A stretch of 64,000 bases of DNA from Entoloma clypeatum (GCA_963565915.1 OY751486.1:2604001-2668000); one strand, 5' to 3'. Numbered from the stretch's first letter, positions 20,298 to 31,659 are shown. Notes: generated from the letters alone by a model not told the origin. Numbers and translations: made by a program.

Positions 20298-22687
20298 ATG
20301 TCGGGATTTGTTGACAGCACGCAGGCTCCTCCGAGTCATGATAGCTCAATCCACGAGGATAGGATCGTGTACGCTTCTACTACTTTTCTCAACGTTCGGA
20401 ATGATTCATACGTCGCCATCAGAGATGCAGTTCGTCGTCGAAATGGATATGCTCAACCAAGCGAAGTTTACCAAGTCCCTTCCTTGTTAAATAAAAACCA
20501 AATCACAAACGAATCACCTACAATGAATATTGGGAATATTTACAGCTCCCAACGTCAGCATGACGTGGCGGTACCTGGCCTCCACGATCCCGTAATGGAT
20601 GTACCATGGTCCTTCCTTGCTCCCCCGGAACCGAATTCCAAGGAGTCCTTTGGGTAAGTGGTCATGCGTCGAATGGATTTGACACTACTATGAACTGTTG
20701 TAGATTCGATAACTCTGCATCTGGCGAAACACAGTTTTCGCAATGCCATCGAGCTTTGAAGTTTTCCCTCCTAGACGAACTTTACAGCGATGACTTGAGT
20801 CCAATCCCTGGCCTTGCTTTTGGGTATGGGGAGGTCAACGAGCTGAGGTAGGATCTTTTTATAGATGTTCCCCGTCTTGAACCATGTCGTCTCATTGAAT
20901 TTCAACCACAGTTTTCCGCAACACCCCTTCCGGACGTCCGCCTTGCTTTGCGGGCCGCGAGAGGGCATTCCGGTGCTCGCGTCCGAATCACACCAACAGG
21001 ATCAACAGGGGAACTCGCAGCCGGTCGGAATTTGGGAAGCGGCACCGCCCATTGATTCAACTATCTCTGAAGTTTCATCTGTTCACTTTGATATACCATC
21101 TGACATGGAAGGGTGTGCGTCTAGAAAACTTCAAGGATATGATTATTGGCCGGGAGAGCTGTCACGCAGCCCTTCAAGCAGTGTATCAACATTGATATAT
21201 GACCTTCCCGAAGACCAGATGCCGCGTTGTACTTCCGCGATGTATAGGGTTGAAGCCGATGTACTGAAACCACCTTTTGAGCGTCAGGTATCAGAAGGAA
21301 ATCCTTATCCTCCAGTTTACCCTAGCAAATCGAGGATACAGCCTTTCGCTGGGGAGATGTTAAAGGTCCCCACTTACTATTCGTGCGTGTCATTGATACA
21401 TTGTACGGTATCTACGATATCGTTTCCTTTTCCGTCAGGGCACACAAGACGACAATCGCACAAGACTCAATTCACCCGGCCAACCCTGGTTACGTTGACC
21501 GCGGCCGATACCTGTACGCGAACAACCGCCATTTCGATCAAGATCGCTAACATATGGTTCTCAATACAGCATGAACGACCATTTCACTCCTTCAACTCCT
21601 CTACCCGATTTTGATACCGGAAACGTCCAAATCCCTGCCGCGTGGAGTGTGGCAAGGACAAATCAAAGTGCTGTGCCGGCGTACGCTTCGCTCTCATACG
21701 AATACAATATACTAATGTTGATGTATCTCTGTCATCCAGTATACCAACAGTTCCGGTAAAACGACCTCGATCCGGGCCGGAATGCCGCTCAGAGTCTGAT
21801 TCGCCTCCCTATGACTCTGTTGTTTATCAAAGTAGAGGATACGTCCCGATGAGTCCCAGAAACGTTCCAATGACATTCACTTTTGGCGATATTAATGTCC
21901 CAGCTCTAGCCTACCCAAGTTTACTTCCGTTGAATGCTGATTCCAGGAGCTGGTCGATGAATATGAACCACTTGAAATCTGCTGTCGCAAAACCCAGCAA
22001 CCCAGTCTCCTCGTATGTCATCGATTCCTGTCATGACTGTCCACTGTCTTGACTGCTTGACAGTCCGCCCCGCCACACTCCAGCTAAGGCGCGGGGAGTC
22101 AAAGCTCGAGAATGTGTCAACGCCGAGTATGATGATGTTTTTTCTTTCCAGTCCATGCTACTTATCAATACCTTTTACCACTGCCTTCCTAGACTCGAAG
22201 GATGGCTTTCTCAGCTGCCCCCGATCTCGGGTGATCGATGTCCTCCATCTCTGTCACGCAAGCTCAACCCTCGTTCTCTCGGGACATCGGATGGATCTTC
22301 CTCTAGACGCAGGCTGTGGGGCTCAGAGTTCGTGTTCCCGGGCATGAAACTACGAATCCCGCCGTTTACGATTGTTACAGGGATTATAGGAATCATTGCC
22401 GCGCAACGAACCCTCAAGCATCGGGGCGCCAGGGCCGCCACGGGTAAGTCTCCACCAAGTCCCGCCATGGGTAGGATTTCCTTAGAATTGACGTTGTCTT
22501 CTTTCTAGACATTTACTTCCGGCGTCACGAGGTGCCACAAAACGAAACTCAGAAGCAGATTCGGAAAGCCCGCCTGATAAGAGACAGAGGGTGTGAAATA
22601 ACTTGCACGATAGACATGAGTGCCCCAAGCTGCATTCGATCTGAATGTCCAGCCAAACGTTGTACAACAGCGAAGAAGATCGGATAA
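20298..22687 (+). CDS. Multi-exon gene of unknown function, Ser/Pro-rich, possible nuclear protein
   Basis: A chain of open exons starts at ATG 20298, with donors at 20655, 20848, 21380 and 22015 and matching acceptors. The product is rich in Ser, Pro, Asp and Tyr and has no recognised domain; one exon near 21760 begins with a basic VPVKRPRSGP segment that could be a nuclear signal. The 3' end is ambiguous. One frame runs to TAA 22685-22687 through a Cys-containing tail. Another ends at TGA 22594-22596 after a basic PPDKRQRV tail, which looks more like a natural end. I do not recognise the family. A low-complexity regulatory protein is the most likely kind; exact exon limits are uncertain. 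Confidence 0.45.
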
Positions 22688-22689
22688 GT

Positions 22690-23770
22690 TCATACTAAGT
22701 AGTTCCATCGATGTAAAATGATCATCATACCCTCGTTCTTCAATTTATCCACGCGCGTTCGGGAAGTCAGCGTGAACGCCCGAGCAGCGACATAAATGCC
22801 CACCGATCGTGGGATCGCGCAAGGATTGGGGCAACGACTTCCCCAACGACATTCGAGCATGTCAAGGAAAAGATCCATCTTGTCGACGAGACTGGAAACA
22901 CTCTCCAGCTTCGGGAGAATCTCCCCACGAGACATCTTTTTGAGCGTCTTGACAGCGAATGGATCTCCACCCCTGAGGTGCACAGAGACCAGGGAGGGTA
23001 GACTTTCAAACAACAACTCAATATCTTCTGCCGTGATCTTCATCGATAATTCGAGGGTTTCGATGCAGTTTGAGAGCATAGGGGGGGGTAGAAAGGCTGA
23101 TTGCCAATGCGTCTCAGGAGCACCTCTCGTATTGTTTTGTGTTAATGTGAAGGACTTCAAGCTGGGTAACACGAGGCTCCGAAGGAGGCGTCCGTAAGGT
23201 ACATCCTGCCCGGCACAGAACGCATTAAGGTGTAGGTCCAGAGACAACAAGTTCTCCAGCTTCACAGTGGATGGCTGCCCTCCTGTAGAATAACCAGTGA
23301 TCCCAAGGTGAAGTTCACACTTTACGAGGAGAGCGCATTGGCGCAGAAGTCCAATGGCGACATCTGGATGTATAGAGGTCGAAAGACAAAGATTCGTCAG
23401 CTGGGGCCAAGGGAGATGAAGGAAGGAAGGGTGAGAAGGGGCTTCAAGCACCACCCGACGTAAAGTGACTGCAGTTGACAGTAGTGCAATGTCAGATGTC
23501 ATGCTGTGCTGTCCGCTGAACGACAAGGTTATTGTTTCCAGAGATTCCATCGACGTAGAGGTGGACGTGAGCAATGGGAGCAATAGAGACATCGTTGCAC
23601 AAACCGACAAGGATCTAAGGCGATGCGCGGAAGGTAATACAAGTTCCAAAATGATGTTTGGAGTTGCATAACAATTAATGAAGGACTGATAATTCCCTTC
23701 GATAGTTAAAGAGATGAGGCCATTTCCGCTGCGAGAGAGCCGGTCTTTTGCCAGCTTCATGACTAGGTGG
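22690..23770 (-). pseudogene. F-box/LRR-type protein gene, 3' part, cut by Copia A1
   Basis: From the insertion point the minus strand reads an open frame to a stop at 22690. The product consists of irregular leucine-rich repeats (LRSLSVC, LTNLCLS, LLSLDLHL, LKSFTLTQ, IETLELS, LVSVHLRGG), the pattern of fungal F-box proteins that pick substrates for SCF ubiquitin ligases. The other half lies at 30018-30466. Removing the element and one copy of the GGTGG target duplication joins the halves in frame (DWSDRH to LVMKLAKDR) to about 490 codons. The gene is therefore inactivated only by the insertion; no other lesion is seen. The ATG 6 codons inside the LTR is accidental. Confidence 0.85.
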
Positions 23771-24079
23771 TGTTGAAGTTCCACCTGGGCGTTAGCCACA
23801 GATGTACTGAGCAACCAGCTACAGTGGAAGTACTCTACATAACCGTTCTAGCCACTTACATGGTTTGGGAGGGGTGAGGCTGGTGAGAGCGGTTGAGGCT
23901 GGTAAGAGCGATGGAGCTGGTTAAGAGTCAAGAGACAACTTGTTGATATTGACAGTTTCCTGGTCTTATATACCATACTACTGTTTGTACCAACCAAACA
24001 AGTATGTAATCAAAGATGTGTAAAGGTCACGTGATGTAATCTAATCTAATCTAATCTACGTGATGGAAAAGTTTCAACA
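23771..24079 (-). repeat. 3' LTR of Copia A1
   Basis: 309 bp, identical to 29709-30017 except for two CpG transitions. It contains a TATA-like motif (TATATAAG on the minus strand near 23968) and four copies of TAATC at 24037-24057. Confidence 0.95.
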
Positions 24080-24148
24080 CCCCCCCATATTTAGTACATA
24101 CTTCTAAATACATCTTACTTTTTCCCATATAGGTACTTCTTTTTTCGT

Positions 24149-27100
24149 CTAGTTTTTAAGTAATCCAAAGTACGGGATAAACTTGTTGAAGAGGATCTTC
24201 CCCAGATTCTTAGTTAAAAGGTCTGCAGGGTTATTTACTCCTTCGATGAATTTGACCGTAATAATTCCTTCGGATACTTTTTCTCTGACAAAGTGAAATC
24301 GCACGTTGATGTGCTTGGACTGCTTTTCAGTCACAGGGTTGGATGCGATAAAGACAGAGCCATTGTTATCTCCATAGATCGGGACTGATCCGATCTGCAT
24401 CCCAAGTTCGGCAAGCATGCTTCTAAGCCATGTCACTGCGCGACTGCAATCTGATAGTGCCATGTATTCTGCTTCCGTGGAAGAGAGGGCAATGGTTTTC
24501 TGTGCTGACGAAACCCATGTTACTGCTCCAGATGCCAGTGATATGAAGTAACCAGTAGTGGATTTCCTGGTGTTTTCATCTGATGCGCAATCGGAGTCTG
24601 TAAATGCGTAGATCCCTTTCCCAGAATCGCCATCGTACATGATCACATAATCTTTTGTCGCCTTCAAATACCTGCAAATATCCCTAGCCACTTCTAAATG
24701 GCATTTGGTAGGGTTTGCGGAGAATTGGGACATTTTGATCACGGCGAAACAAATGTCGGGTCTTGTCCCAATCATTAAGTACAATAGTGATCCGATGACG
24801 GATTGGTACTTGGATCTGAGTTCCGCATTGGGTTCATCCTCAGACTTCATGGGTTTGTAGCCCGTCGGAAGTGGGGTATGGGTGGCATTGGATTCGCTCA
24901 TTCCCATACATGCGAGAATTTTCTCAAGGTAGGGTACTTGATCAATGAAGATCCTCTTCCCACATTGCCTTATTTGGATTGAGAGAAATTCCTTTGGTTC
25001 CCCATCGGGCACTAGGTGACCTAGGTCCCTACATTCCCATGTTGTCATGAAGGCCTTCTTCTTTTCTAGCATATATTCCCGGTTTGTGCCGAGAAAAGCA
25101 GAGTCGTCGACATAGATGACGGCGATTACAATTTCCCCGCTGGTACTTTTGTGAATGAACACTCCCGCATCGGAGTGAAGCCGGACAAAGCCGAGCTTTT
25201 TCATGGAGGAATCAAGTTCTCTCCACCAGGCTAATGCGGCCTGCTTAAGACCATATAGGGCTTTGTATAGTTGGTACACGAGGTGTTCTTTCCCTTTTAC
25301 TACGTAGCCCTCAGGCTGTCGCATGTAGATTACCTCAAGGAGCGTTCCATAGAGGAAGGCTGATAAGACGTCCAAGAGTGTCATGAACCACCCTTCAAGG
25401 GCTGTCAATGCCAGTATTAGTCGGACGGTTTCATATCTCACGACTGGTGAGAAGATCTGATCAAAGTCGATCCCTTCTACCTGTGAAAAGCCTTTTGCGA
25501 TGAGGCGTGCTTTCAGGCGGCGGTCGGACTTTTCGTTGTAAACCCATTTGTTCCTTAGAGCTTTCCTTCCTGCAGGCAGGGGTACTAGCTCCATGATCAC
25601 CCCGCGGCGTTTGAGCATGTCTAGCTCTTTTCGTTCTGCCGCATACCAATCTTCTTTGTTTGGAAGAGAGTATATATCTTTGTGTGACATTTCGATGATG
25701 CCCACATGGATGGAGATTGCCTCCATTAGGAGATTGTTCATCCATGCCGTTTGACCGCCTAATCTTCGTCTTCGATCCATTTTTTCAAGATCAGAAGCAG
25801 GGGTGTCTTCCCCATAGATGCTACCTGGCATTCTCCGAACTCGTCGTTCCCTGATCGGTCGATCTGGTACTTGCTCGGGCTCTGGAGTGGGTACTTGTGG
25901 CTCGTCATCGGGCTCGCTACACGGTAAATCATCGTCTGATTCAGGGTGATCCTGTCCAGTGGGAACAGGGTCGTGAGGTTTTTCATAATGACTATCATTG
26001 TCATCGTTTCCGGGGATGAGGTCCTCAAACTCATCAGCTGGTTCTGGGTTTTCCATTTCTGGATGGTTTTCTGGCAAAGGGTCGATGTGGCATCTAGGGT
26101 ACTTGCTTTCATCAAAGATAGCTTTCCCACCCATGAAAATTGTATTAGTCTCAGGATCCATGAAGTGGTATCCTTTGACCCCTGGTTTCGATCCGAGATA
26201 AATCATCAATCGGGACCTTGACTCCAGGGAGTTCCTACGTTTCTCCTTTGGGATATATACGTATGCCTGGCATCCGAAGACTCTGACGCTGGACATGTCG
26301 GGAATCTCATTGGTCACTTTGAAGTGAGGGGTTTTCCATTCAAGACGCTGCATGGGGGTTCTGTTGTAGAGAAATGCTGCATGTTCCAGGCAGAATTCCC
26401 ACCACATAGGTGGTAAGCATGCGTCGAAGCGTAGTGCCTGAGATTTTTCCCACAGAGTTCGATTTATCCGTTCTGCTCTACCATTCTGCTGATGCTGATA
26501 TGGGAGTGTGACATTGATCAGAATTCCATGATCGGCAAGTACATCCTTGTATTCGTCAAATTCTCCACCTCCATCAACCCGCCATTTTTTAGGGGTAGCG
26601 GCAAATTGATTCTGGATCATCGCAAGGAATTGTTTCAGCGCCGTGATGGCGCCTGACTTTTTCCTAAGCAAGACGACCCAGACATGGGATGAAAAATCGT
26701 CCAAAAAGGTAAGGAAATATTTGTACTTATGGTACGATGCCGTGGATATCTGCTTCAAATCCGAATGGATCAAATCAAAGGGTTTGACAGCCCTTGTCAT
26801 CGAGTTAGGATAAGATTGATTCGGCATTTTCCCTTTTAGACACCCCGTGCAGTTTTCCTGTGATTTCTCACGTACTAACATTTTGGGTACTCCTTTGGTA
26901 CTGGTGGGAATCTTATTGAGCGCCTGGTCATTTGGGTGGCCAAGGCGTTTATGCCAGGTTTCGACAGTAATTTCGCTAGAGATCGCGTGGATTTGGTCAT
27001 AGCGTATTTCAGTGTCTAACCAATAAATGGTTTGTCCGAGAATGTGAGGCGAGAACTGTATTTTGTTCTGTCCTTTGGAGATGTTGATTTCTCCACGCAT

Positions 27101-28939
27101 TCCGTCTACTTTGTAACCATGATTGAGGAAGACGCCTAGGGACAATAGGCGTGTGTCCATGTCCGGAATGTAGAATACAGGTCGGAGAAGGTGGGTTTTT
27201 ATTTCCCCATTTAGGGTATGCCGTACTGGAACGGCCCCAACTCTGAGAATTTCCAGTTTCTTTCCCTTTGCAGCTGTTTGGACAAATCGCTTAGCCTTGA
27301 GAGGCCTGTAATACGCGAAGTCTTTAAACTCATGGGTAAAGTGTAATGATGCACCGGAATCTAGGATCCACTGAGCGCGTTCTTTCTCTTTGCAGTGTGT
27401 GCAGGACGCGAAATGTTTGATATATTTTTTGTACAGATCATCACTAAAGAGATCTATACTATCTGCATCGGTACTAGCTAATATATATTCAAACGTCTGT
27501 GCGTGATTATTAGCGTTTCCCATTTGGTCAAGTTTGAGAGAAGGATGTGACAAACTGTCAAGTTCGATCAGCCCATCTTCGAATTGTTCCGGCCCCATCC
27601 GCTCGCTTTGATGATCTATGTCCATCATCCTGAGGGAGTCATCCAAAGGCGGAGTGACTCGACGCTGCTTGGATGGTCTTCCATCTTCTTCTGGGATAAT
27701 CGTATCCAGAATTCGAAGGTTTGACCCTGAGGGACGAGCACCAATGTTCTGCGCGAGTTTACGGACATGATCGTTCTTTTTCCACACAGACGGTTTTCCA
27801 GATGGAAGTCCGGTGTACTGAGAAGGAGGCGGGTTCATGCGTTGCAGGAGCGACTGCATTTTTCCTGAATCGGGCTGTGCGGTACTTGTCGTTTTCCCGT
27901 GGCCAGTGACGGTGGTGAAGGACGGTGCTGGAAGAGGGGGGAAGTGGATGGCAGGAGCGACAAACTCAACTATTTCTTCCACATGGTCGGACGTGTTGTC
28001 CGCATTGTTAGCGCTTTTCTTCTGGTTGCGCCAGCGTTCTTTTCCCTTCTTCTTTTCAAAAGCGGTACTAGGGTCGGTCGAGTTAGGCTGTTCGTCAGCA
28101 TCGTTCTGCGAGGTACTCGGCTTTTGCTGCTTTTCCCATTTGGGGTCCTGCCCCTTGCGCTTTGTCCCGGAAATTTTCTTGGCCTGCTCATTGGACGTAC
28201 GAGTAGACCCGACCGAATACTTGCGCCTGTATTCCGAAATGATGCTTTCAGCAACACCTTTCCATGTGAAGTCGTCAGCATCGTACACCTGGAAGAGAGT
28301 GGTGGAGAGCGAGGACCACGCGTCAGGGATGGCGTTGGCGAGGATCATTGCTTGCATCATGTCGGGCACGTCGAACTTCGACTCGCTGAGACGAGCAAAG
28401 AGTGACCCCAGGTGCTCGATTTCAGGCACGGGGTCGCGTCCAGATAGTTTGAAGGTAGCGGCGGCCTTGAAGTCGCCGAAGATGATGGCCGGGGATACCT
28501 TGGCATAGGCATCTTTCAATGTTGTCCATGCGTTAAGCACTGAGGTGCTGTCCTTGATGTGGCGTCTGATCGCCTCAGAGACCTTCAGGCGTATCGCCCC
28601 GAGAGCTATGTCATCGTCCCTGATCCAGGCTTTTTCTTCCTTGCGGAAGCCGGGCTGGTCGACCGTAGTAGCCAGCACAGGGGGAGCAGCAGCAGTGGCC
28701 CCAGGGGTGGAGACCGTGGTGGTGAAGTCAGCGATGACAGGGCGGGTGATGTCGCCAGAAACAAGGCACCAGACTCCTTGATGGAGGAGGTAGGACTTCA
28801 TCCTTTCGGCCCAGCTTTGGTAGTTGATGCCGTCGAAGGGGGTGATGATGTCAAGAGCAGAGCAAGAGGTAGACATTGTTTTAATGAATCTAAAAGGAGT
28901 TTTCCCAATCAGTGATGTTGTTATGGTTGACGAACCCAT
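24149..28939 (-). CDS. Copia A1 gag-pol polyprotein, 1596 aa
   Basis: One uninterrupted ORF encodes the whole Copia order. The gag part (about residues 20-230) is of UBN2/copia type with the FDGINYQSWAERM start region. The aspartic protease carries DSG (WILDSGASLHF, about residue 526). Then come the GAG-pre-integrase HKRLGH and C-x2-C box (about 663-700), an integrase core with DLKQ, DGGGEF (about 788) and NGRAERINR, a reverse transcriptase with SPVVRYETVRLIL and the YVDD active site (about 1276), and RNase H with DSDCASD (about 1450) and SSTEAEYMAL. All catalytic residues are present. The product would copy the element RNA and integrate the DNA into the genome. No stop or frameshift is present, unlike its relative A2. 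Confidence 0.95.
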   Translation of the reverse strand: MGSSTITTSLIGKTPFRFIKTMSTSCSALDIITPFDGINYQSWAERMKSYLLHQGVWCLVSGDITRPVIADFTTTVSTPGATAAAPPVLATTVDQPGFRKEEKAWIRDDDIALGAIRLKVSEAIRRHIKDSTSVLNAWTTLKDAYAKVSPAIIFGDFKAAATFKLSGRDPVPEIEHLGSLFARLSESKFDVPDMMQAMILANAIPDAWSSLSTTLFQVYDADDFTWKGVAESIISEYRRKYSVGSTRTSNEQAKKISGTKRKGQDPKWEKQQKPSTSQNDADEQPNSTDPSTAFEKKKGKERWRNQKKSANNADNTSDHVEEIVEFVAPAIHFPPLPAPSFTTVTGHGKTTSTAQPDSGKMQSLLQRMNPPPSQYTGLPSGKPSVWKKNDHVRKLAQNIGARPSGSNLRILDTIIPEEDGRPSKQRRVTPPLDDSLRMMDIDHQSERMGPEQFEDGLIELDSLSHPSLKLDQMGNANNHAQTFEYILASTDADSIDLFSDDLYKKYIKHFASCTHCKEKERAQWILDSGASLHFTHEFKDFAYYRPLKAKRFVQTAAKGKKLEILRVGAVPVRHTLNGEIKTHLLRPVFYIPDMDTRLLSLGVFLNHGYKVDGMRGEINISKGQNKIQFSPHILGQTIYWLDTEIRYDQIHAISSEITVETWHKRLGHPNDQALNKIPTSTKGVPKMLVREKSQENCTGCLKGKMPNQSYPNSMTRAVKPFDLIHSDLKQISTASYHKYKYFLTFLDDFSSHVWVVLLRKKSGAITALKQFLAMIQNQFAATPKKWRVDGGGEFDEYKDVLADHGILINVTLPYQHQQNGRAERINRTLWEKSQALRFDACLPPMWWEFCLEHAAFLYNRTPMQRLEWKTPHFKVTNEIPDMSSVRVFGCQAYVYIPKEKRRNSLESRSRLMIYLGSKPGVKGYHFMDPETNTIFMGGKAIFDESKYPRCHIDPLPENHPEMENPEPADEFEDLIPGNDDNDSHYEKPHDPVPTGQDHPESDDDLPCSEPDDEPQVPTPEPEQVPDRPIRERRVRRMPGSIYGEDTPASDLEKMDRRRRLGGQTAWMNNLLMEAISIHVGIIEMSHKDIYSLPNKEDWYAAERKELDMLKRRGVIMELVPLPAGRKALRNKWVYNEKSDRRLKARLIAKGFSQVEGIDFDQIFSPVVRYETVRLILALTALEGWFMTLLDVLSAFLYGTLLEVIYMRQPEGYVVKGKEHLVYQLYKALYGLKQAALAWWRELDSSMKKLGFVRLHSDAGVFIHKSTSGEIVIAVIYVDDSAFLGTNREYMLEKKKAFMTTWECRDLGHLVPDGEPKEFLSIQIRQCGKRIFIDQVPYLEKILACMGMSESNATHTPLPTGYKPMKSEDEPNAELRSKYQSVIGSLLYLMIGTRPDICFAVIKMSQFSANPTKCHLEVARDICRYLKATKDYVIMYDGDSGKGIYAFTDSDCASDENTRKSTTGYFISLASGAVTWVSSAQKTIALSSTEAEYMALSDCSRAVTWLRSMLAELGMQIGSVPIYGDNNGSVFIASNPVTEKQSKHINVRFHFVREKVSEGIITVKFIEGVNNPADLLTKNLGKILFNKFIPYFGLLKN

Positions 28940-29708
28940 GCGATGCTTAGGCAGAGAGGCTTAAGTAGCAAAGGCGGATACCAAGGTGATTGCTAGATCT
29001 GGGGAATACATGCAATGTATGTACCCTATATATACTAGAAGGTTGAGTCATCTAGATGACTCTAGAGTGGTTCTGGTCTGACTCCAGAAGCGGACCCGGA
29101 GTAGGTGTCTATGGTAACTGCTGCGGCGTGAGTCAGAGTATCTAAGTATAGTCCAATAAGTAACACGATGTCAAGGATGTGTGAGAGTAACCATCTAGAT
29201 ATGGTAACAATGACCATACTGTAGTGAGTAAGCGGAGGCTGGGCCCCGAATGATGTAAAAGTGAATAGTAAGCATGAAACCAATAGATAAGATGAAACTG
29301 GCCATTAATCAGATAAGGCCTCTATGTCTTGTATCTTGTCTGAGCGATCAATGCCATGGATAGCGAATCCATAACAGATGTTCTTTTTATGAATTTGATT
29401 TAGAGAAAACAAATAAATGATTCCTCATAACATATTCCCTTCAGGAATAGCGGTTGTGGGAAAAACCCTTTTTGTCAGAAGTGTATGAGGTACGATCAAT
29501 GTTTCCACATGATGTGTACTAAGTCAATCACCTTAGGGACACTTTATGACAGGTACTTGTCGTAATGACGTTTCCCAGGTTCATGTGTGAAGAAGTAAGA
29601 CTCAGAACCTAGATCTTTCGATCAGTTCTTTGCCAACCAGGGTAGAGTGGGCAGGTACTCGCTGTTGCCAGCGTTCCCAAGTCCCTCTGCTATCCGGGGC
29701 CCATAACC
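28940..29708 (-). other. Untranslated leader of Copia A1
   Basis: About 770 bases between the 5' LTR and the gag start codon. Apart from the primer binding site at the LTR border, only short chance ORFs are seen. The last 100 bases next to the LTR are also preserved at 43930-44029 in element A2. Confidence 0.7.
29694..29708 (-). other. Primer binding site of Copia A1 (half-tRNA type)
   Basis: On the minus strand the internal sequence starts GGTTATGGGCCCCGG directly at the LTR. It is complementary to the anticodon stem-loop of initiator tRNA-Met (GGGCCCATAACC), as in Drosophila copia, where a half-tRNA primes reverse transcription. The same 15 bases border the 5' LTRs of elements A2 and B. 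Confidence 0.75.
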
Positions 29709-30017
29709 TGTTGAAGTTCCACCTGGGCGTTAGCCACAGATGTACTGAGCAACCAGCTACAGTGGAAGTACTCTACATAACCGTTCTAGCCACTTACATG
29801 GTTTGGGAGGGGTGAGGCTGGTGAGAGCGGTTGAGGCTGGTAAGAGCGATGGAGCTGGTTAAGAGTCAAGAGACAACTTGTTGATATTGACAGTTTCCTG
29901 GTCTTATATACCGTACTACTGTTTGTACCAACCAAACAAGTATGTAATCAAAGATGTGTAAAGGTCACGTGATGTAATCTAATCTAATCTAATCTATGTG
30001 ATGGAAAAGTTTCAACA
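29709..30017 (-). repeat. 5' LTR of Copia A1
   Basis: 309 bp; promoter LTR of the element in its coding direction. It is followed by target duplication GGTGG at 30018-30022. Confidence 0.95.
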
Positions 30018-30466
30018 GGTGGCGATCGGACCAGTCTCCATAGTCCACGTAGACTTCTCTCCACAAACTAGGCGTCTCCAACGCCACCCGCCGCCACTTC
30101 ATGCAAACAAGATCCAGTCTCGTCGTGAAAGGGCGATAAAGGAGGATTTTGCGATCTGGCATTATGCAATGCCAAAAAATCTCGGCAAGGGTTTCGACAG
30201 GAAACTTTCTGTGAGCGGCGATCGCTTTACGATATGAGTGTGTGAGGCCACGCAATTGTAGCAATTTCCCGTGAAGATTGTGGTCCTTGTGGGACTCTGG
30301 GGAGCTGCCAATGATAAGTTGCTCAACTCTTTTCTCCGCTATAGAGAGTAAACGTCGTGCCTCGACCTCTGCATCCTGGTCCAAGACATCGTTGTGGGAG
30401 AGTGCTGAGTCCAAATCATGCGCCGATGGTTGTCGCAGTGGAACCCCCTCCGAATCCGCATAGGCT
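30018..30466 (-). pseudogene. F-box protein gene, 5' part, cut by Copia A1
   Basis: The minus strand encodes an acidic N-terminus, a coiled-coil-like helix (LLSIAEKRVEQLI), then the F-box region (FPVETLAEIFWHCIM, FTTRLDLVCMKWRRVALETPSLW) and VYVDYGDWSDRH, where the LTR begins. The two-part layout, a helical start before the F-box, is common in mushroom F-box proteins. No in-frame ATG is seen before an upstream TGA. The first exon probably lies further upstream, joining at an AG near 30466. It continues in frame into 23770-22690 once the element is removed. Confidence 0.8.
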
Positions 30467-31009
30467 GCCAGTGGCGTTCACGATGCGGGAATGGACGGCA
30501 TTCAATGATCGTTATTGACATACCTGACAATGCACGAATGTCCCGTATCATTTCGAAACATGGGCAATTGAGATGGTGTGTCATGGACGTTCAAGTCGAT
30601 CAACTTGAATACACACGGACTCAGACCTTGCATGCACTGCCGTTTAACCACGTACAAAAAAGTGACTGAATGATACTTATCCTTTCCCTGGCTTCGCGAG
30701 GATCCTTTACATCGCCAAATTGTGGAAAATATGGAATAAGGTTTTAAGTCTCACGAGTTCGCACAACCTTGTGGAGACATTGCAATTGATTGTGAGGGGT
30801 TGCCACTCGCTTGCGAGATTGTATCTGTATTGCAACTTCATGAAATGTTATCTGGCCTTCACCATCTCAGGAAATCTCGTATCCACATCGCAATAAATCC
30901 CAATGTCTTAAAAACCTCGTGGGCCATTGTCAATCATGTAGAAACCTCGCCAACAATGTTCGATCTCAGGCTCTCGCCCGACTTCGATTCCTTCCTTCAA
31001 ACTCAAATT
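30467..31009. other. No confident gene
   Basis: Upstream side of the F-box gene. A plus-strand stretch at 30720-31000 is weakly leucine-rich but has no clean frame. It may be upstream exon and promoter of the F-box gene, or the decayed middle of the transposon-type ORF that ends nearby. Confidence 0.35.
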
Positions 31010-31276
31010 TCTCAACAACTATCTATCGACTGGCAGCGATTTCGTACGAAAAGAGTAACCCTACGATGGATTGTTTCTGGAGCGGGAGGTTCCGTAAGAT
31101 GTGTTAGAGCCTCGGGAAGTATATCCCGATAGCGGTGCAGGAGTGCATAGTTCCTGCGTGGATGACCTGCTTTCGTGACTGGAGGTGGGGACAGTGGCAG
31201 TGGAGGGGGTGAAGGACAATGTATAAGAGGTGTTTCTACATTGTCCATATCATGAGATATTGAGGCCGATGAATTA
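31010..31276 (-). pseudogene. Transposon-type ORF, distal part, cut by Copia A2
   Basis: The minus strand reads about 85 codons, Pro-rich and then basic, with GHPRRNYALLHRYRDILPEA and ETIHRRVTLFVRN, ending in a stop near 31012. Such Pro-rich plus RRNY-RYRD segments occur near the N-terminus of Plavaka/KDZ-type transposon proteins of mushrooms. It continues in frame from 44616-44344 after removal of A2 and one GCTTC copy. The rest of the transposase is missing here, so this is a remnant. Confidence 0.5.
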
Positions 31277-31281
31277 GCTTC

Positions 31282-31590
31282 TGTTGAAGTTCCACCTGGG
31301 CGCTAGCCACAGATGTACTGAGCAACACAGCTACAGTGGAAGTAATCTACTCTACCGTTCTAGTCACTTACTTGGTTGGGAAGGGTGAGGCTGGTGAGAG
31401 CGGTTGAGGCTGGTAAGAGCGATGGAGCTGGTTAAGAGTCAAGAGACAACTTGTTGATATTGACAGTTTCCTGGTCTTATATACCATACTACTGTTTGTA
31501 CCAACCAAACAAGTATGTAATCGAAGATGTGTAAAGGTCATGTGATGTAATCTAATCTAATCTAATCTACGTGATGGAAAAGTTTCAACA
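31282..31590 (-). repeat. 3' LTR of Copia A2
   Basis: 309 bp, subfamily variant of the A1 LTR: about ten differences from A1 within the first 120 bases, shared by both A2 LTRs. It is followed by the G7 polypurine tract on the minus strand. Confidence 0.93.
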
Positions 31591-31659
31591 CCCCCCCATA
31601 TTTAGTACATACTTCTAAATACATCTTACTTTTTCCCATATAGGTACTTCTTTTTTCGT

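Larger units (their letters stand above)
23771..30017 (-). mobile_element. Copia-type LTR retrotransposon A1, 6247 bp, apparently complete
   Basis: Two 309-bp LTRs flank a single long gag-pol ORF on the minus strand. The target duplication GGTGG is present at 23766-23770 and 30018-30022. LTR ends are TGTTGAAG and TTTCAACA. Next to the 5' LTR the internal sequence begins GGTTATGGGCCCCGG, the complement of the initiator-tRNA anticodon arm. Next to the 3' LTR a run of seven G (24080-24086) serves as polypurine tract. By eye the LTRs differ at only two bases, both CpG transitions, so the insertion is recent. With an intact ORF this copy may still be active. Confidence 0.95.

Noticed and set aside
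24037..24057. TAATC repeats as telomere-like sequence
   Set aside because: They are part of every A-family LTR and do not match a TTAGGG-type telomere.
27837..28508. Plus-strand ORFs of 168-223 codons opposite the Copia A1 gag
   Set aside because: They are antisense shadows of the gag-pol frame, with no domain or start context of their own.
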